Shown: positions 1 through 9,585, counted from the first letter of the stretch. The stretch is DNA of 64,000 nt from Glutamicibacter mishrai (GCF_012221945.1 NZ_CP032549.1:558001-622000), one strand, 5' to 3'. Notes: generated by a model from the letters alone, not told the origin. Program-made: numbers and translations.

Positions 1-558
1 GGCGGTGGTGATGTCGTGGGCCGAGATGAATCCGTTGTACAGGACCGAGTCCCAGATATTCGCCAGCTGCGCCGAGGTGATCGATGGCAGGGTCGCGCTG
101 CGCAGGTCGTGTTCGTTTTCCGGGCCTTCGTTCGGCAGCAGGCGTCCAGTGATTTTCAGTTCGCCCTTGGGAGCTGCAGAGGGCGTGGTTTCCTCTGGCT
201 GCCAGCCGCGCACTACCGCGATGCCGGCATCCTGCTTGGCGCCATCGACCTTGAATTCGCTGATGACCCATACGCCCTTTTTGCCATCTTCGACTCGGTC
301 ATCGATGAGGCGGTCGGTGCCGGGGACGAATTCTCCGGTGAAGGTGACGATTTGATCGGCTGTGGTGCCCAACAGCTCGGTGCCGATATCCACGTGCTTG
401 GTCAGCGCCACCGGCTTCTCGGTCTTGTCGACCTTGACGACCGGTTCGCTCTCGGAGGCGCCGAACTGCCATCCGGAGAGGGCGACGAATCCGGTGGCGA
501 GGGCGAGCGCAGCAATGAGGGCGCCGATCCACTTGAGCTTCAGAGCGGTTTTAAACAC
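1..558 (-). CDS. SURF1 family protein, 3' end outside the window
   Basis: SURF1-family proteins are membrane proteins that help assemble cytochrome c oxidase. The gene runs off the left edge, so only the first 186 codons are visible. It opens with a basic stretch and one membrane segment (about residues 10-30) that leads into GWQFG, the conserved GWQ of the family. Later a VVRGWQP motif appears, typical of the extracytoplasmic SURF1 domain. The start is GTG at 558; an in-frame TAG lies two codons upstream, so no longer start is possible. No clear ribosome site precedes it, so the message may be leaderless. It reads away from guaB3 in the same direction, separated by a terminator. The family call is by motif and layout; the role in oxidase assembly is inferred. 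Confidence 0.75.
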   Translation of the reverse strand, partial: MFKTALKLKWIGALIAALALATGFVALSGWQFGASESEPVVKVDKTEKPVALTKHVDIGTELLGTTADQIVTFTGEFVPGTDRLIDDRVEDGKKGVWVISEFKVDGAKQDAGIAVVRGWQPEETTPSAAPKGELKITGRLLPNEGPENEHDLRSATLPSITSAQLANIWDSVLYNGFISAHDITTA

Positions 559-689
559 CCTCTAACCGTACTTCTATTTGCCGTAGAACTCGAAATAATG
601 AGGGCGTGAGATTGGCCTAGCAGCAGTATTTTTCGCGCATGGGAACGAACCGCGCGGGTTGGTCGTTGAGCGCCAGCGTCTTTAAATGA

Positions 690-725
690 ATCGAGCCCAG
701 TTCATGTGCATGAACTGGGCTCGAT
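690..725 (-). terminator. Terminator behind guaB3
   Basis: A near-perfect inverted repeat with 16-17 bp arms and a very short centre sits about 10 nt behind the guaB3 stop codon. On the minus strand a moderately T-rich stretch follows. It separates guaB3 from the SURF1-like gene. Confidence 0.6.
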
Positions 726-734
726 CCCCGGCGT

Positions 735-1886
735 CTAGTAGCGGTCGGACTCGTAAGGAGAAAGCACAACGTCTACGCGCTGGAATTCCTTCAGGGTCGA
801 GTAGCCGGTGGTGGCCATCGAGCGGCGCAGCGCGCCCACCAGGTTCGAGGTGCCATTGGTTTCATGTGATGGACCGTAGAGGACCTTCTGAAGGGAACCA
901 ACGGTGCCGACCCTGGCGCGGTCGCCACGTGGGCTTGCCTCGTGAACGGCTTCCATGCCCCAGTGGTAACCGGCGCCTGGAGCTTCTTCAGCACGAGCCA
1001 GTGCGGTGCCGAGCATGACTGCGTCGGCGCCCATGGCGATGGCCTTGACGATGTCACCTGAGTTGCCCATGCCGCCATCGGCAATGACGTGGACGTAGCG
1101 TCCGCCGGACTCTTCGATGTAGTCGCGGCGAGCAGCAGCAACGTCGGCAATGGCGGTGGCCATTGGGGCGTGGATGCCCAGGGTGCGGCGGGTGGTCGAC
1201 GATGCGCCGCCGCCGAAGCCCACCAGGACTCCGGCAGCACCGGTGCGCATCAGGTGCATGGCTGGGGTGTAGCCAGCTGCACCGCCCACGATGACTGGGA
1301 CGTCGAGTTCATAGATGAACTGCTTGAGGTTCAGTGGTTCGGTGGTCTTCGAGACGTGCTCGGCCGAAACGGTGGTGCCACGGATGACAAAGATGTCCAC
1401 GCCAGCAGCTACTACGGTCTTGTAGTGCTCCTGGGTGCGCTGCGGAGTCAGCGAGCCGGCAACAACCACGCCGGAGTCGCGGATTTCGGAAATGCGCGAG
1501 GTGATCAGTTCCGGCTGGATTGGCGCCGAGTACAGTTCCTGCAGCTTTGCGGTGATCTTCGGATCATTGCGCGTTGCGGCTTCCGACTTCAGGCCAGCGA
1601 TTTCGGCCAGTACGGTTTCCGGGTTCTCGTAACGGGTCCATAGGCCTTCGAGGTTCAGTACGCCCAGGCCACCGAGCTTGCCCAGGGCAATGGCGGTAGC
1701 CGGTGAAGTCACCGAGTCCATTGGTGCGCCCAGGATAGGGGTCTCGAACTGGAATGCGTCAATCTGCCAGGACACCGAAACGTCCTTCGGATCACGGGTA
1801 CGGCGATTCGGTACGATCGCTACGTCGTCCAGGGAATATGCCTTTTGTGCCCGCTTGCCGCGGCCGATCTCAATCTCGTTACTCAC
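735..1886 (-). CDS. guaB3: GuaB3 family IMP dehydrogenase-related protein
   Basis: This is the actinobacterial paralogue of inosine-5'-monophosphate dehydrogenase, 383 residues, with a TIM-barrel and no CBS domains (the true GuaB in this window has 501). Visible features are the N-terminal YSLDDVAIVPNRRTRD segment, an ILGAPMDSVTS loop like that of IMPDH, and a phosphate-binding IADGGMGNSGDIVKA stretch followed by GADAVMLG. The canonical IMPDH active-site loop with GSIC is absent. Recent work on the GuaB3 class points to GMP reductase-like activity in some bacteria, so the direction of the reaction should not be assumed. The start is GTG at 1886; a TAACCT -10-like box ends 6 nt upstream, which suggests a leaderless transcript. 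Confidence 0.85.
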   Translation of the reverse strand: MSNEIEIGRGKRAQKAYSLDDVAIVPNRRTRDPKDVSVSWQIDAFQFETPILGAPMDSVTSPATAIALGKLGGLGVLNLEGLWTRYENPETVLAEIAGLKSEAATRNDPKITAKLQELYSAPIQPELITSRISEIRDSGVVVAGSLTPQRTQEHYKTVVAAGVDIFVIRGTTVSAEHVSKTTEPLNLKQFIYELDVPVIVGGAAGYTPAMHLMRTGAAGVLVGFGGGASSTTRRTLGIHAPMATAIADVAAARRDYIEESGGRYVHVIADGGMGNSGDIVKAIAMGADAVMLGTALARAEEAPGAGYHWGMEAVHEASPRGDRARVGTVGSLQKVLYGPSHETNGTSNLVGALRRSMATTGYSTLKEFQRVDVVLSPYESDRY

Positions 1887-1997
1887 CTAACTAGGTTACC
1901 AAGTCTGAGCCGAATTCCCGCTTTTCATCGTGCCTGGGTAATCGGTCATGACGTATCTCTAGCATCTTGCCGCAACAATCTAGTGCCAGGTAGAGAC

Positions 1998-2046
1998 AAA
2001 AAACGCCCCGCCTTTCGGTGAACGGACTTCACCGAAAGGCGGGGCG
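1998..2046 (-). terminator. Rho-independent terminator of the BtrH-like gene
   Basis: An 18 bp perfect stem (2004-2021 with 2029-2046) has a short loop and is followed on the minus strand by a run of six T. It lies 21 nt behind the stop of the gene at 2067. Confidence 0.9.
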
Positions 2047-2066
2047 GGTAATGCATCTGGTCTGCG

Positions 2067-3383
2067 TTATCGCGCTTCGGAGGCCAATGATTGTGCGGTG
2101 GCCGCCAGCGCTGTGGCAGCTTTGTGCTCGGCCTCGGCGATGCGATCCATGGCCTGGGCCATGCGCTCGAACATTGCGCTGCGCTCATCCACGTCGATGT
2201 CGGGGTCAACCAGTTCCGCGAAGTCGTCCCAAAGCTGGGCCAGCTGTACATAATCCGCGCTGTGCTCACCCAGTGCCGAGAGGCCAGGCAAGCCGGAGGT
2301 TTCATCGAGGAAGTCCGCGTACAGTCCGCGCAGTGCTCCTTCACCGCCAAAACGAGTGTCAGTGAGGAACTCGGAGAGCTGGTTCATGCCACCGGCCAGC
2401 CGTGCAGGTTCCGCGAACATGCGGGTCCAGCCGGTCTTGGTGGTGGTGTCGCGCAGCCGTGCGGCGAAGGTGTGCATGCCGGTGATGCCGAAGTTCTTGG
2501 CGAAGTGGTCCGGGATCCCGGAGAGCTCGCGGGTTCCCAGCAGGCGCGAGGTGGTTTCTTCGATGGCTTCCAAGACATTGGCAGCAAGGGTCTCCGCCTT
2601 CGGCGAGCGCGTGGATGGGACCCAGGCTTGCCAGTGCTTTTCCTTTTTGCGCTTGGCTCGGGCGAAAGCCAGGTCTTCTGGGCTGATGACGTTCAGAACG
2701 CCTGAACCGTCATCTACCAGCAGGTCATTTTCGTGATCGCCGACAACAGCCAGGTCAATGGTTTCCGCTTCATCCACTTCATTGCCATCGATCCATGGCA
2801 AGGCGTTGATGGCTACACGGACGACGACAGCGCGTCCGGCTTCCAGTGCCGCATCCATGTATTCGACAGCCTTCTGGGCTGACCCGGTGGTGCGTTCGTT
2901 GATCTTGGCGCCACAGCGAGCCAGCAGGTTCTGGGTGTATGGCTCCGGGTGGGCGCGGGTGACCAGGGTTGCGGTGGTGGTTTCTTCATATTCGAAGGTG
3001 AAGACCATGAAGCCGATGCCACCAGCGAGGCCTGCCAACAATGCCTGGCTCAGCGGGGCATCGGTCACCGGGTTGGTGACGCCTGCCTGGACGAGGACTC
3101 GGTGCCAGAGTGCTGCGTCGTATTGAATGACGTCTTCTGGAGCAGGGTATTCGGGCAGCTCATCTTGTGGAGCTGGCGCGGGTGCCTGCTTGGGGGCTTT
3201 GGGCTTGGCTCCCCCCTTGGCCTCTCGGGCTTCTTTGGCATAGTCGCGGGCCTGTGCAGCACGGGCAGCCTTAGGGCTTTCCGGTTTCCCGGTGAGGATG
3301 TTCTTGCGCGCGGTGGTGTAGCTCTCCCCCGTGCGTGCCATGCGTTCGCGTGCTTGCTTTTTCAGGTTGGCTGGCTGGCCCAA
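2067..3383 (-). CDS. BtrH N-terminal/DUF4872-like protein with basic N-terminal extension
   Basis: The central part (about residues 85-240) resembles the N-terminal domain of butirosin protein BtrH, with LLAGLAGGIGFMVFTFEY as the glycine-rich signature. The C-terminal part (about 260-430) fits the DUF4872 domain that usually follows it. BtrH itself is an acyltransferase of antibiotic synthesis; most actinobacterial relatives have no known role. The usual Cys at the start of the BtrH domain is not seen here (the region reads YDAALWHRVL), so catalysis is doubtful. Residues 1-35 carry a basic RERMARTGESYTTARK motif, followed by a Lys/Ala/Pro-rich linker to about residue 80. The start is TTG at 3383 behind AAAGGA. 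It has its own terminator and no operon partners. The family assignment is from memory of motifs. Confidence 0.65.
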   Translation of the reverse strand: MGQPANLKKQARERMARTGESYTTARKNILTGKPESPKAARAAQARDYAKEAREAKGGAKPKAPKQAPAPAPQDELPEYPAPEDVIQYDAALWHRVLVQAGVTNPVTDAPLSQALLAGLAGGIGFMVFTFEYEETTTATLVTRAHPEPYTQNLLARCGAKINERTTGSAQKAVEYMDAALEAGRAVVVRVAINALPWIDGNEVDEAETIDLAVVGDHENDLLVDDGSGVLNVISPEDLAFARAKRKKEKHWQAWVPSTRSPKAETLAANVLEAIEETTSRLLGTRELSGIPDHFAKNFGITGMHTFAARLRDTTTKTGWTRMFAEPARLAGGMNQLSEFLTDTRFGGEGALRGLYADFLDETSGLPGLSALGEHSADYVQLAQLWDDFAELVDPDIDVDERSAMFERMAQAMDRIAEAEHKAATALAATAQSLASEAR

Positions 3384-3663
3384 ATTAGTGTCCTTTATTG
3401 GCGGTCGCGCACAGTGCGCGGGATTCCGCTCCGGTTGGTGCTATCTGGTCTTTATTCTACGTGCGCACACTCTGTTCCCCCAGCCTGGGGATGGGGTGAG
3501 AAATCTCGGGCGATCACTTTTTCTGCCGTCTTATGACTGACTCGGCCATTGAGCCTGCGAAGCTTTTCCAGCACTCAGAGTGCCCAACAGATGGACCTCT
3601 CGAATACACAATCGTACGGATGAAGGTCTTCCAGCGTGCGCTGTCCCACAACGGCCACGCGCC
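3384..3663. other. Intergenic stretch without a convincing gene
   Basis: This lies between the start of the BtrH-like gene and the stop of the TetR gene. It contains a GC-rich inverted repeat (CGCGCAC/GTGCGCG, near 3405-3421) and a small CCCCAGCCTGGGG hairpin (near 3478-3490). These may belong to the promoter region of the BtrH-like gene. Short open frames here have no start signal or recognisable product. Confidence 0.4.
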
Positions 3664-4236
3664 CTATGCGCCAACGATCCGGGCGATGGCGCTTTTGATT
3701 TCCTCTGGATCGCGAGGTTCCGCGTCGAGGGCTCGATGAATGGTCAGCCCTTCGATCATGGCGTCCAGCAGACGCGCGGTCAGCGGGTCAAAGTGTGCCC
3801 CGAGCGCTAATTGGCTGCGTCCCATCCACCAGGTGGTAATGGACCGGAAGGAGGCATCGCGGGTGGCGAGGGTGTAGAGCTCGTGGGACAGAATCAGCTC
3901 ATGGCCTTGGCCGCTGCTGGCTTCGAGGATCCGCTCGAAAACCGCATCGCACGCCGATTCCCGGTCCGTGGCCGTTGCCATGCAGCGCTCGAATCCGGTG
4001 CTGATGCTGGTAGCAAAACGGCTGAAGGCACTGTGCAGCAAGTCGTCCATGCCGTCAAAGTAGTAGGTCATGGCTCCCAGCGGAACGCCTGCCTGGGCGG
4101 CGACCTTTCGATGAGACGTGCCGGTGACCCCGGCCTGGGCTATGACTTCCAGGCAGGCATCCATGATTTTTTCCCGACGCTCTGGATCATTGCGGCGGCC
4201 CAGACGTGAACCGGAGGAAGGCTGGTGAGCGGGCAT
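3664..4236 (-). CDS. TetR family transcriptional regulator
   Basis: A one-component repressor-type protein of about 190 residues. The N-terminal helix-turn-helix is clear: REKIMDACLEVIAQAGVTGTSHRKVAAQAGVPLGAMTYYFDGMDDLL. A helical ligand-binding domain follows. It lies directly behind the sugar acetyltransferase gene and is read in the same direction. I favour the ATG at 4236, 4 nt behind the acetyltransferase stop; a TTG at 4248 that overlaps that stop is the alternative. The pair is divergent from an MFS permease gene, and an imperfect palindrome between them (4834-4866) is a plausible binding site. The inducer is unknown; a sugar or sugar derivative would fit the neighbours. Confidence 0.85.
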   Translation of the reverse strand: MPAHQPSSGSRLGRRNDPERREKIMDACLEVIAQAGVTGTSHRKVAAQAGVPLGAMTYYFDGMDDLLHSAFSRFATSISTGFERCMATATDRESACDAVFERILEASSGQGHELILSHELYTLATRDASFRSITTWWMGRSQLALGAHFDPLTARLLDAMIEGLTIHRALDAEPRDPEEIKSAIARIVGA

Positions 4237-4240
4237 CGGA

Positions 4241-4825
4241 TTATCCAATGTTCCGGATCACGCGTGCCGGGTTTCCCACGGCGACGACGTTGGCTGGAAT
4301 GTCTTTGGTGATCACGGACCCTGCACCGATCACCGAGTTTTCGCCGATAGTTACCCCGGGGCATACGATCACGCCACCACCGAGCCACACATTATCGCCC
4401 AGGGTGATCGGCTGCGCTGCTTCAAGCTTGTCGCGTCGTGGCTGTGGATTAATTGGGTGGGTGGGTGTCAGCAGCTGGACGTTTGGCCCGATCTGGCAGT
4501 CTGCGCCGATGGTGATGGTGGCGACGTCCAGTGCTGTGAGGTTGTAGTTGATGAAGGTTCGCGCGCCGATGTGAAGGTTTTCCCCATAGTCCACGAAGAG
4601 CGGCGAATTGACATGAGCGCCTTCCCCCAGGGTGCCGACAAGTTCAGCGAGGATCTCGCGCGCCTTGGGATCTGCCGCCACGTCCGCCCGGTGATAGGCG
4701 TCTGCTAGCTGCACGCCACGCTGGTGGAGGCGTTCATTCTCCGGATCATCCGCGATGTACAAGTCACCTGCAAGCATGCGCTCGCGGTTGCTGCGGGAGT
4801 CTCCTTCAAAATAATTTCCAGTCAT
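4241..4825 (-). CDS. Sugar O-acetyltransferase, maltose/galactoside acetyltransferase type
   Basis: A cytosolic trimeric left-handed beta-helix enzyme that transfers acetyl from acetyl-CoA to a sugar hydroxyl. The 194-residue length fits the family. The N-terminal part (RERMLAGDLYIADDPE) is the typical Mac domain, and hexapeptide repeats run from about residue 85 to the end. The active-site region LLTPTHPINPQPR contains the expected catalytic His. The C-terminal LGGGVIVCPGVTIGENSVIGAGSVITKDIPANVVAVGNPARVIR is nearly a consensus. I start at ATG 4825, where the family homology begins; a TATATT box ends 7 nt upstream, pointing to a leaderless transcript. It forms a unit with the downstream TetR gene. 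The natural acceptor cannot be read from sequence. Confidence 0.85.
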   Translation of the reverse strand: MTGNYFEGDSRSNRERMLAGDLYIADDPENERLHQRGVQLADAYHRADVAADPKAREILAELVGTLGEGAHVNSPLFVDYGENLHIGARTFINYNLTALDVATITIGADCQIGPNVQLLTPTHPINPQPRRDKLEAAQPITLGDNVWLGGGVIVCPGVTIGENSVIGAGSVITKDIPANVVAVGNPARVIRNIG

Positions 4826-4833
4826 GGCAGTGA

Positions 4834-4866
4834 ATATACACGAGATTTGAGTACACTCGTACATAT
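4834..4866. promoter_or_regulatory. Candidate operator between acetyltransferase and MFS genes
   Basis: ATATACACGAG and CTCGTACATAT form an imperfect inverted repeat (9 of 11 positions) around an 11-nt spacer. It overlaps the -10 box of the acetyltransferase gene (TATATT, minus strand 4838-4833) and touches TATAAT (4864-4869) on the plus strand. A TetR dimer bound here could control both directions. This is inference from position and symmetry. Confidence 0.45.
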
Positions 4867-4935
4867 AATTTGAGTTGTCGTCAGTTCCGTGGCGATGCTT
4901 TCATCCCCAAGCACCGCGAAAGACACGAACACTTC

Positions 4936-6150
4936 ATGTACTCACTTCTATTGACCATCATCTATCTCGCCTTCATCAGCCTCGGCCTTCCCGACTCCCT
5001 GGTTGGCGCGGGTTGGCCGGTGATGCATCAAGACCTTGGGGTACCGCAATCCTTCGCTGGCATCCTCACCATGATCATTGCCATTGGAACTATCTTCTCC
5101 AGCTTGGCTTCGGAACGGATGACCCGCCGTTTCGGAGCTGGCTTGGTCACCGCGGTCAGCGTGGGGCTGACGGCAACCGCGTTGTTCGGGTTCTCTTTCG
5201 CCAGTGAATTCTGGATGTTATGCCTCTGGGCTATCCCCTATGGCCTGGGCGCAGGCGCAGTAGACGCTGCCCTGAATAACTACGTCGCTCTGCACTACGC
5301 AGCACGCCATATGAACTGGCTCCATAGCTTCTGGGGTGTCGGCGCTTCGATCAGCCCATTGATCATGAGCCATGCCCTGACCTCCGGAATGGGGTGGCCC
5401 GGAGCCTATAACGTTGTCGGCATCATCCAGGTGATTCTCACCGTGGTTCTGGTTCTTACCCTCCCGCTGTGGGGCAAGGTCAATACGTTGACGCCGAGCG
5501 GCGCCCATCTCACCGAAGTCGACGCCAGTCCCGGAAGCTCTGAGGCATCTGCCTCCAGGACTGCCCATCTGCCGCTCAAACAAGTCATCAGGATTCCGGG
5601 CGTCTTGTTGGTTCTCTTGGCGTTCTTTGCCTACTGCGCGCTGGAGAATACGTCGATTCTCTGGGCCACGACCTACTTGGCCGGTGACCGCGGAGTGAAC
5701 CCCGCGACCGCAGCGGCTTTCGCGTCATTCTTCCTGCTGGGCATCACCGGTGGACGATTCCTCGCCGGCTTCTTCGCTGATCGCGTCGGCGATCGCACTT
5801 TGATTCGCGGCGGCTTCTTGCTGGTGGGACTCGGTGGACTGATGCTTCTCCTTCCGATGGAAACACATGCCGTCGCTTTAGCAGGTCTGGCTCTGGCCGG
5901 CTTGGGCTCCGCCCCGATCTATCCGGCTATTATCCATTCGACGCCAGCGAACTTCGGGCGCCAACACTCCCACGCCATTATTGGCATCCAGATGGCCGCC
6001 GCATACTTGGGATCAACTTTGATGCCGCCGCTATTCGGCGCCTTGTCATCGTGGGTAGGACTCTGGCTCTTCCCGATCTTCATCCTGTTTCTTGCCGCGA
6101 TGGGACTCGTTTTCTCGGAACGCTTGAACCGTCTGGTGGATGCGCGGTAG
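4936..6150 (+). CDS. MFS transporter, possibly sugar permease
   Basis: A major facilitator superfamily membrane transporter of about 404 residues, with hydrophobic segments spread over the whole length as expected for 12 helices. The loop ASERMTRRFGAG between helices 2 and 3 matches the MFS signature, and helix 4-5 has GLGAGAVDAALNNYVALHY, a pattern common in FucP-like and related permeases. A hydrophilic linker near residues 190-215 is the usual central loop. ATG at 4936 is preferred because the first helix starts there; a TTG at 4870 would add an unlikely soluble leader. It is divergent from the acetyltransferase-TetR pair, so it may export or import the acetyltransferase's substrate or product. 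Substrate unknown. Confidence 0.75.
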   Translation: MYSLLLTIIYLAFISLGLPDSLVGAGWPVMHQDLGVPQSFAGILTMIIAIGTIFSSLASERMTRRFGAGLVTAVSVGLTATALFGFSFASEFWMLCLWAIPYGLGAGAVDAALNNYVALHYAARHMNWLHSFWGVGASISPLIMSHALTSGMGWPGAYNVVGIIQVILTVVLVLTLPLWGKVNTLTPSGAHLTEVDASPGSSEASASRTAHLPLKQVIRIPGVLLVLLAFFAYCALENTSILWATTYLAGDRGVNPATAAAFASFFLLGITGGRFLAGFFADRVGDRTLIRGGFLLVGLGGLMLLLPMETHAVALAGLALAGLGSAPIYPAIIHSTPANFGRQHSHAIIGIQMAAAYLGSTLMPPLFGALSSWVGLWLFPIFILFLAAMGLVFSERLNRLVDAR

Positions 6151-6251
6151 CAATCAACCGAACCGAGCTTTCGGAAGAACTAGAATTTACTCAGTGATTG
6201 ATGGCAGGACAGCCGCGACACACGAAATGACCATCTCTTCCGAGGAATCCA

Positions 6252-6701
6252 CTGAGAACTCTGCTCAAAAGCCGAACGCTACGGACGTGGGCGTTGCCTT
6301 TGCTGTACTTGCTTGCGATGGTTGCTATTGCATTTTGGCCTGTACCGGTGGATTCATCGGCCGGGCCTCAGTTGGCTTGGACATTGAACTGGCTGCATGA
6401 TCACGGAGTCCCGGCCTTTGTGAACTACGAATTCGTGGAATTCTCGGCGAATGTCCTCTTCTTCATGCCCCTGGGATTTTTTCTGGCCGCTGGTTTGCGG
6501 CGACCGATCACTGCAGGCATTCTGGGAATCCTGGCCTCTAGCCTGATTGAGTTAGGGCAACATCTCTTTCTCCCCAACCGATTCGCCACGTTCTCTGACG
6601 TCGTGGCCAATTCTTTGGGATGCATGCTTGGCGTGGCCGTTTGGCTTATCGTTTGCAGAATTCAATCGAATCGCATGGCGCGCAAGGCACCTATTTCTTG
6701 A
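6252..6701 (+). CDS. VanZ family membrane protein
   Basis: VanZ-like proteins are small membrane proteins; one member gives weak teicoplanin resistance, but most are uncharacterised. Visible are four hydrophobic segments and the pattern NYEFVEFSANVLFFMPLGFFLAA, followed by SLIELGQHLFLPNRFATFSDVVANSLGCMLG, which is typical of the family. The start is unclear. The coding pattern clearly extends upstream of the first usual start (TTG 6294): the frame reads RTLLKSRTLRTWALPLL before it and is closed by TGA at 6228. A CTG at 6252, 5 nt behind GAGGA, would fit, hence the coordinates given. It stands alone between the MFS gene and a run of small genes. Confidence 0.7.
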   Translation: MRTLLKSRTLRTWALPLLYLLAMVAIAFWPVPVDSSAGPQLAWTLNWLHDHGVPAFVNYEFVEFSANVLFFMPLGFFLAAGLRRPITAGILGILASSLIELGQHLFLPNRFATFSDVVANSLGCMLGVAVWLIVCRIQSNRMARKAPIS

Positions 6702-6942
6702 TGCGAAAATATTGCGCAGCGTACCTGTGTCCGGTGCTAGACCTAGTCCGGCACCAACGATGCGATCCAGGCTTTGAAGCCGGAATCTTCATCTCCGGCT
6801 CACCCTCCTACTAAAGAATGATTTACCTAGAAAATCACGCTTGTTACGGTGGATTCATGAGTTTAGCTACTTAGTTAATCATTTACGTCCATGTAAACAG
6901 TGAGTTTTGATCTGCCGAAAGGTACGACAGGAAGGTAAGCCG
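6702..6942 (+). other. AT-richer intergenic region
   Basis: No gene seen. A 7 bp hairpin AGCCGGA/TCCGGCT (6778-6800) may end the VanZ-like transcript but lacks a T run. Base composition falls below that of the flanking genes. Confidence 0.35.
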
Positions 6943-7125
6943 ATGTACTTGGGAATCGGATTTGTGCTCTCCCTCGCAATAGCTTTCGCTAGCCCCTATT
7001 TCTGGGATAGCACCGCCAATCCGGCGCTCTATTCTTCGCTTACGACTTCGACTGCCTTCGCTGTACTCTGCGGATCCGGCATCGTCGTCGATCGCTACCG
7101 AAAGAACAAACAGCCCACTGCTTGA
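6943..7125 (+). CDS. Small hypothetical membrane protein
   Basis: A 60-residue product with two predicted membrane helices (about residues 3-18 and 30-48), the second ending in a positively charged tail VVDRYRKNKQ. This would place both ends in the cytoplasm. The start is ATG at 6943, 7 nt behind a good GGAAGG ribosome site, which is the main reason to believe it. An upstream in-frame ATG at 6907 has no such site. No homologue is recognised. It lies in the AT-richer stretch between the VanZ-like gene and guaB together with other small unknown genes. Confidence 0.6.
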   Translation: MYLGIGFVLSLAIAFASPYFWDSTANPALYSSLTTSTAFAVLCGSGIVVDRYRKNKQPTA

Positions 7126-7270
7126 AACGACTCACCAAGAAATGACGCATTAAGATCGTCCCGTCTTTCTTGATCGGGATCGCCTTGTTACAGGCTGCGC
7201 CGATAGGGCATTCGCGGATTCAGCCGACCGCAACTTCTTAGAACCCCATACTACGGAAACTAAGGCAGGT

Positions 7271-7669
7271 TTGGACTACATCCTGAAAACGAAGAAACCA
7301 TCAGCGGTAAGAAAGACTGCTTCCCGTGTAGAGCGAGACTACGAATTCTCGAAAGGCTCAAGGTTCACCATCGTCGAACGAAATAGTAGGTTGAATGTTG
7401 CCGATCCGGCACTTAGTGCAGGCCAAGATTCTTCGGGCTTTTACATTGACATGTCTCCGGCCGATCAACGTTCCTTTATCAACGGAGGGAGTGCCCTGAT
7501 CCTTGCCTCTATCGGTGCTCTGATGGGACCGTTTGCTATTGCCGTTCTCCCGATCCTGGGCTCTTACATCACGCCACAGCTCGAAGGACTGACGTGTGCA
7601 AACGACAACAGGACCATGAGGTTCTTCTACACGCTTGGTGGTAACGCTGTTTCTTCCAGATGCCTCTAG
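7271..7669 (+). CDS. Hypothetical protein with hydrophobic segment and C-terminal Cys pair
   Basis: A 132-residue product, not recognised. The first 60 residues are polar and basic. They are followed by FYIDMSPADQRSF, a glycine-rich hydrophobic stretch of about 28 residues (INGGSALILASIGALMG to LPILGSYI), and a short tail with two cysteines (LTCAND and SSRCL at the very end) around a FFYTLGGN motif. The tail could form a disulphide loop outside the membrane. The start is TTG at 7271, 5 nt behind AAGG. Composition is less GC-rich than the neighbours, which suggests acquisition. Its stop overlaps the ATG of the next small frame. The layout is that of a membrane-active or secreted small protein, but nothing proves this. 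Confidence 0.5.
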   Translation: MDYILKTKKPSAVRKTASRVERDYEFSKGSRFTIVERNSRLNVADPALSAGQDSSGFYIDMSPADQRSFINGGSALILASIGALMGPFAIAVLPILGSYITPQLEGLTCANDNRTMRFFYTLGGNAVSSRCL

Positions 7670-7821
7670 AAGACGAATGGAAAGGCCACGAAAGCCCAAA
7701 CCCTCACCAGTGTTTCGAGACTTATCGTGACCCTCTTGAGGTTCATTACTGGAGCCCTCTAAATGGTTCACCATACGGCGGCGGAGTTCAGTGTATGGGC
7801 ACTGGGTTCCGCACCTTTTAG
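7660..7821 (+). CDS. Possible 53-residue protein overlapping the previous gene
   Basis: The frame opens with ATG inside the last codons of the previous gene (the sequence ATGCCTCTAG holds both the start and the TAG stop), so it could be translated by coupling. The product is soluble, rich in Gly, Pro, His, Trp and Tyr, with two cysteines (PHQCFE and GVQCMG), and it ends in GTGFRTF. It is short and has no ribosome site of its own apart from coupling. No family is recognised, and it could be a chance frame. Confidence 0.3.
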   Translation: MPLEDEWKGHESPNPHQCFETYRDPLEVHYWSPLNGSPYGGGVQCMGTGFRTF

Positions 7822-7985
7822 AAGTGGCCTTGAAGGACTTGGTGCCACCGAATCCTGCGACGTTCCATCTCTGAAACGCAGTAGCATTCCCTCACTTAAG
7901 CGCCAGGTGCGCAAGGCGCCGTGGATCTAGAAACTCTACGGTCAACAGCCGCAAAACGGCCAAGCGCGAGGTTGTCTTCCTAAGA
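7822..7985 (+). other. Non-coding stretch before the guaB terminator
   Basis: No open frame of interest. A small inverted repeat GCGCC/GGCGC (about 7901-7920) is the only structure noticed. Confidence 0.3.
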
Positions 7986-7986
7986 C

Positions 7987-8031
7987 AAAAATCCCGCCCG
8001 GAACAACGCGTGAGCGTCATCCCGGACGGGA
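7987..8031 (-). terminator. Rho-independent terminator of guaB
   Basis: A 10 bp stem (7992-8001 with 8022-8031, one wobble pair), an inner ACGC/GCGT pairing and TTTTT behind it on the minus strand, 16 nt after the guaB stop codon. Confidence 0.8.
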
Positions 8032-8046
8032 AATTTTCAGATGAGT

Positions 8047-9585
<1,539 letters not shown>

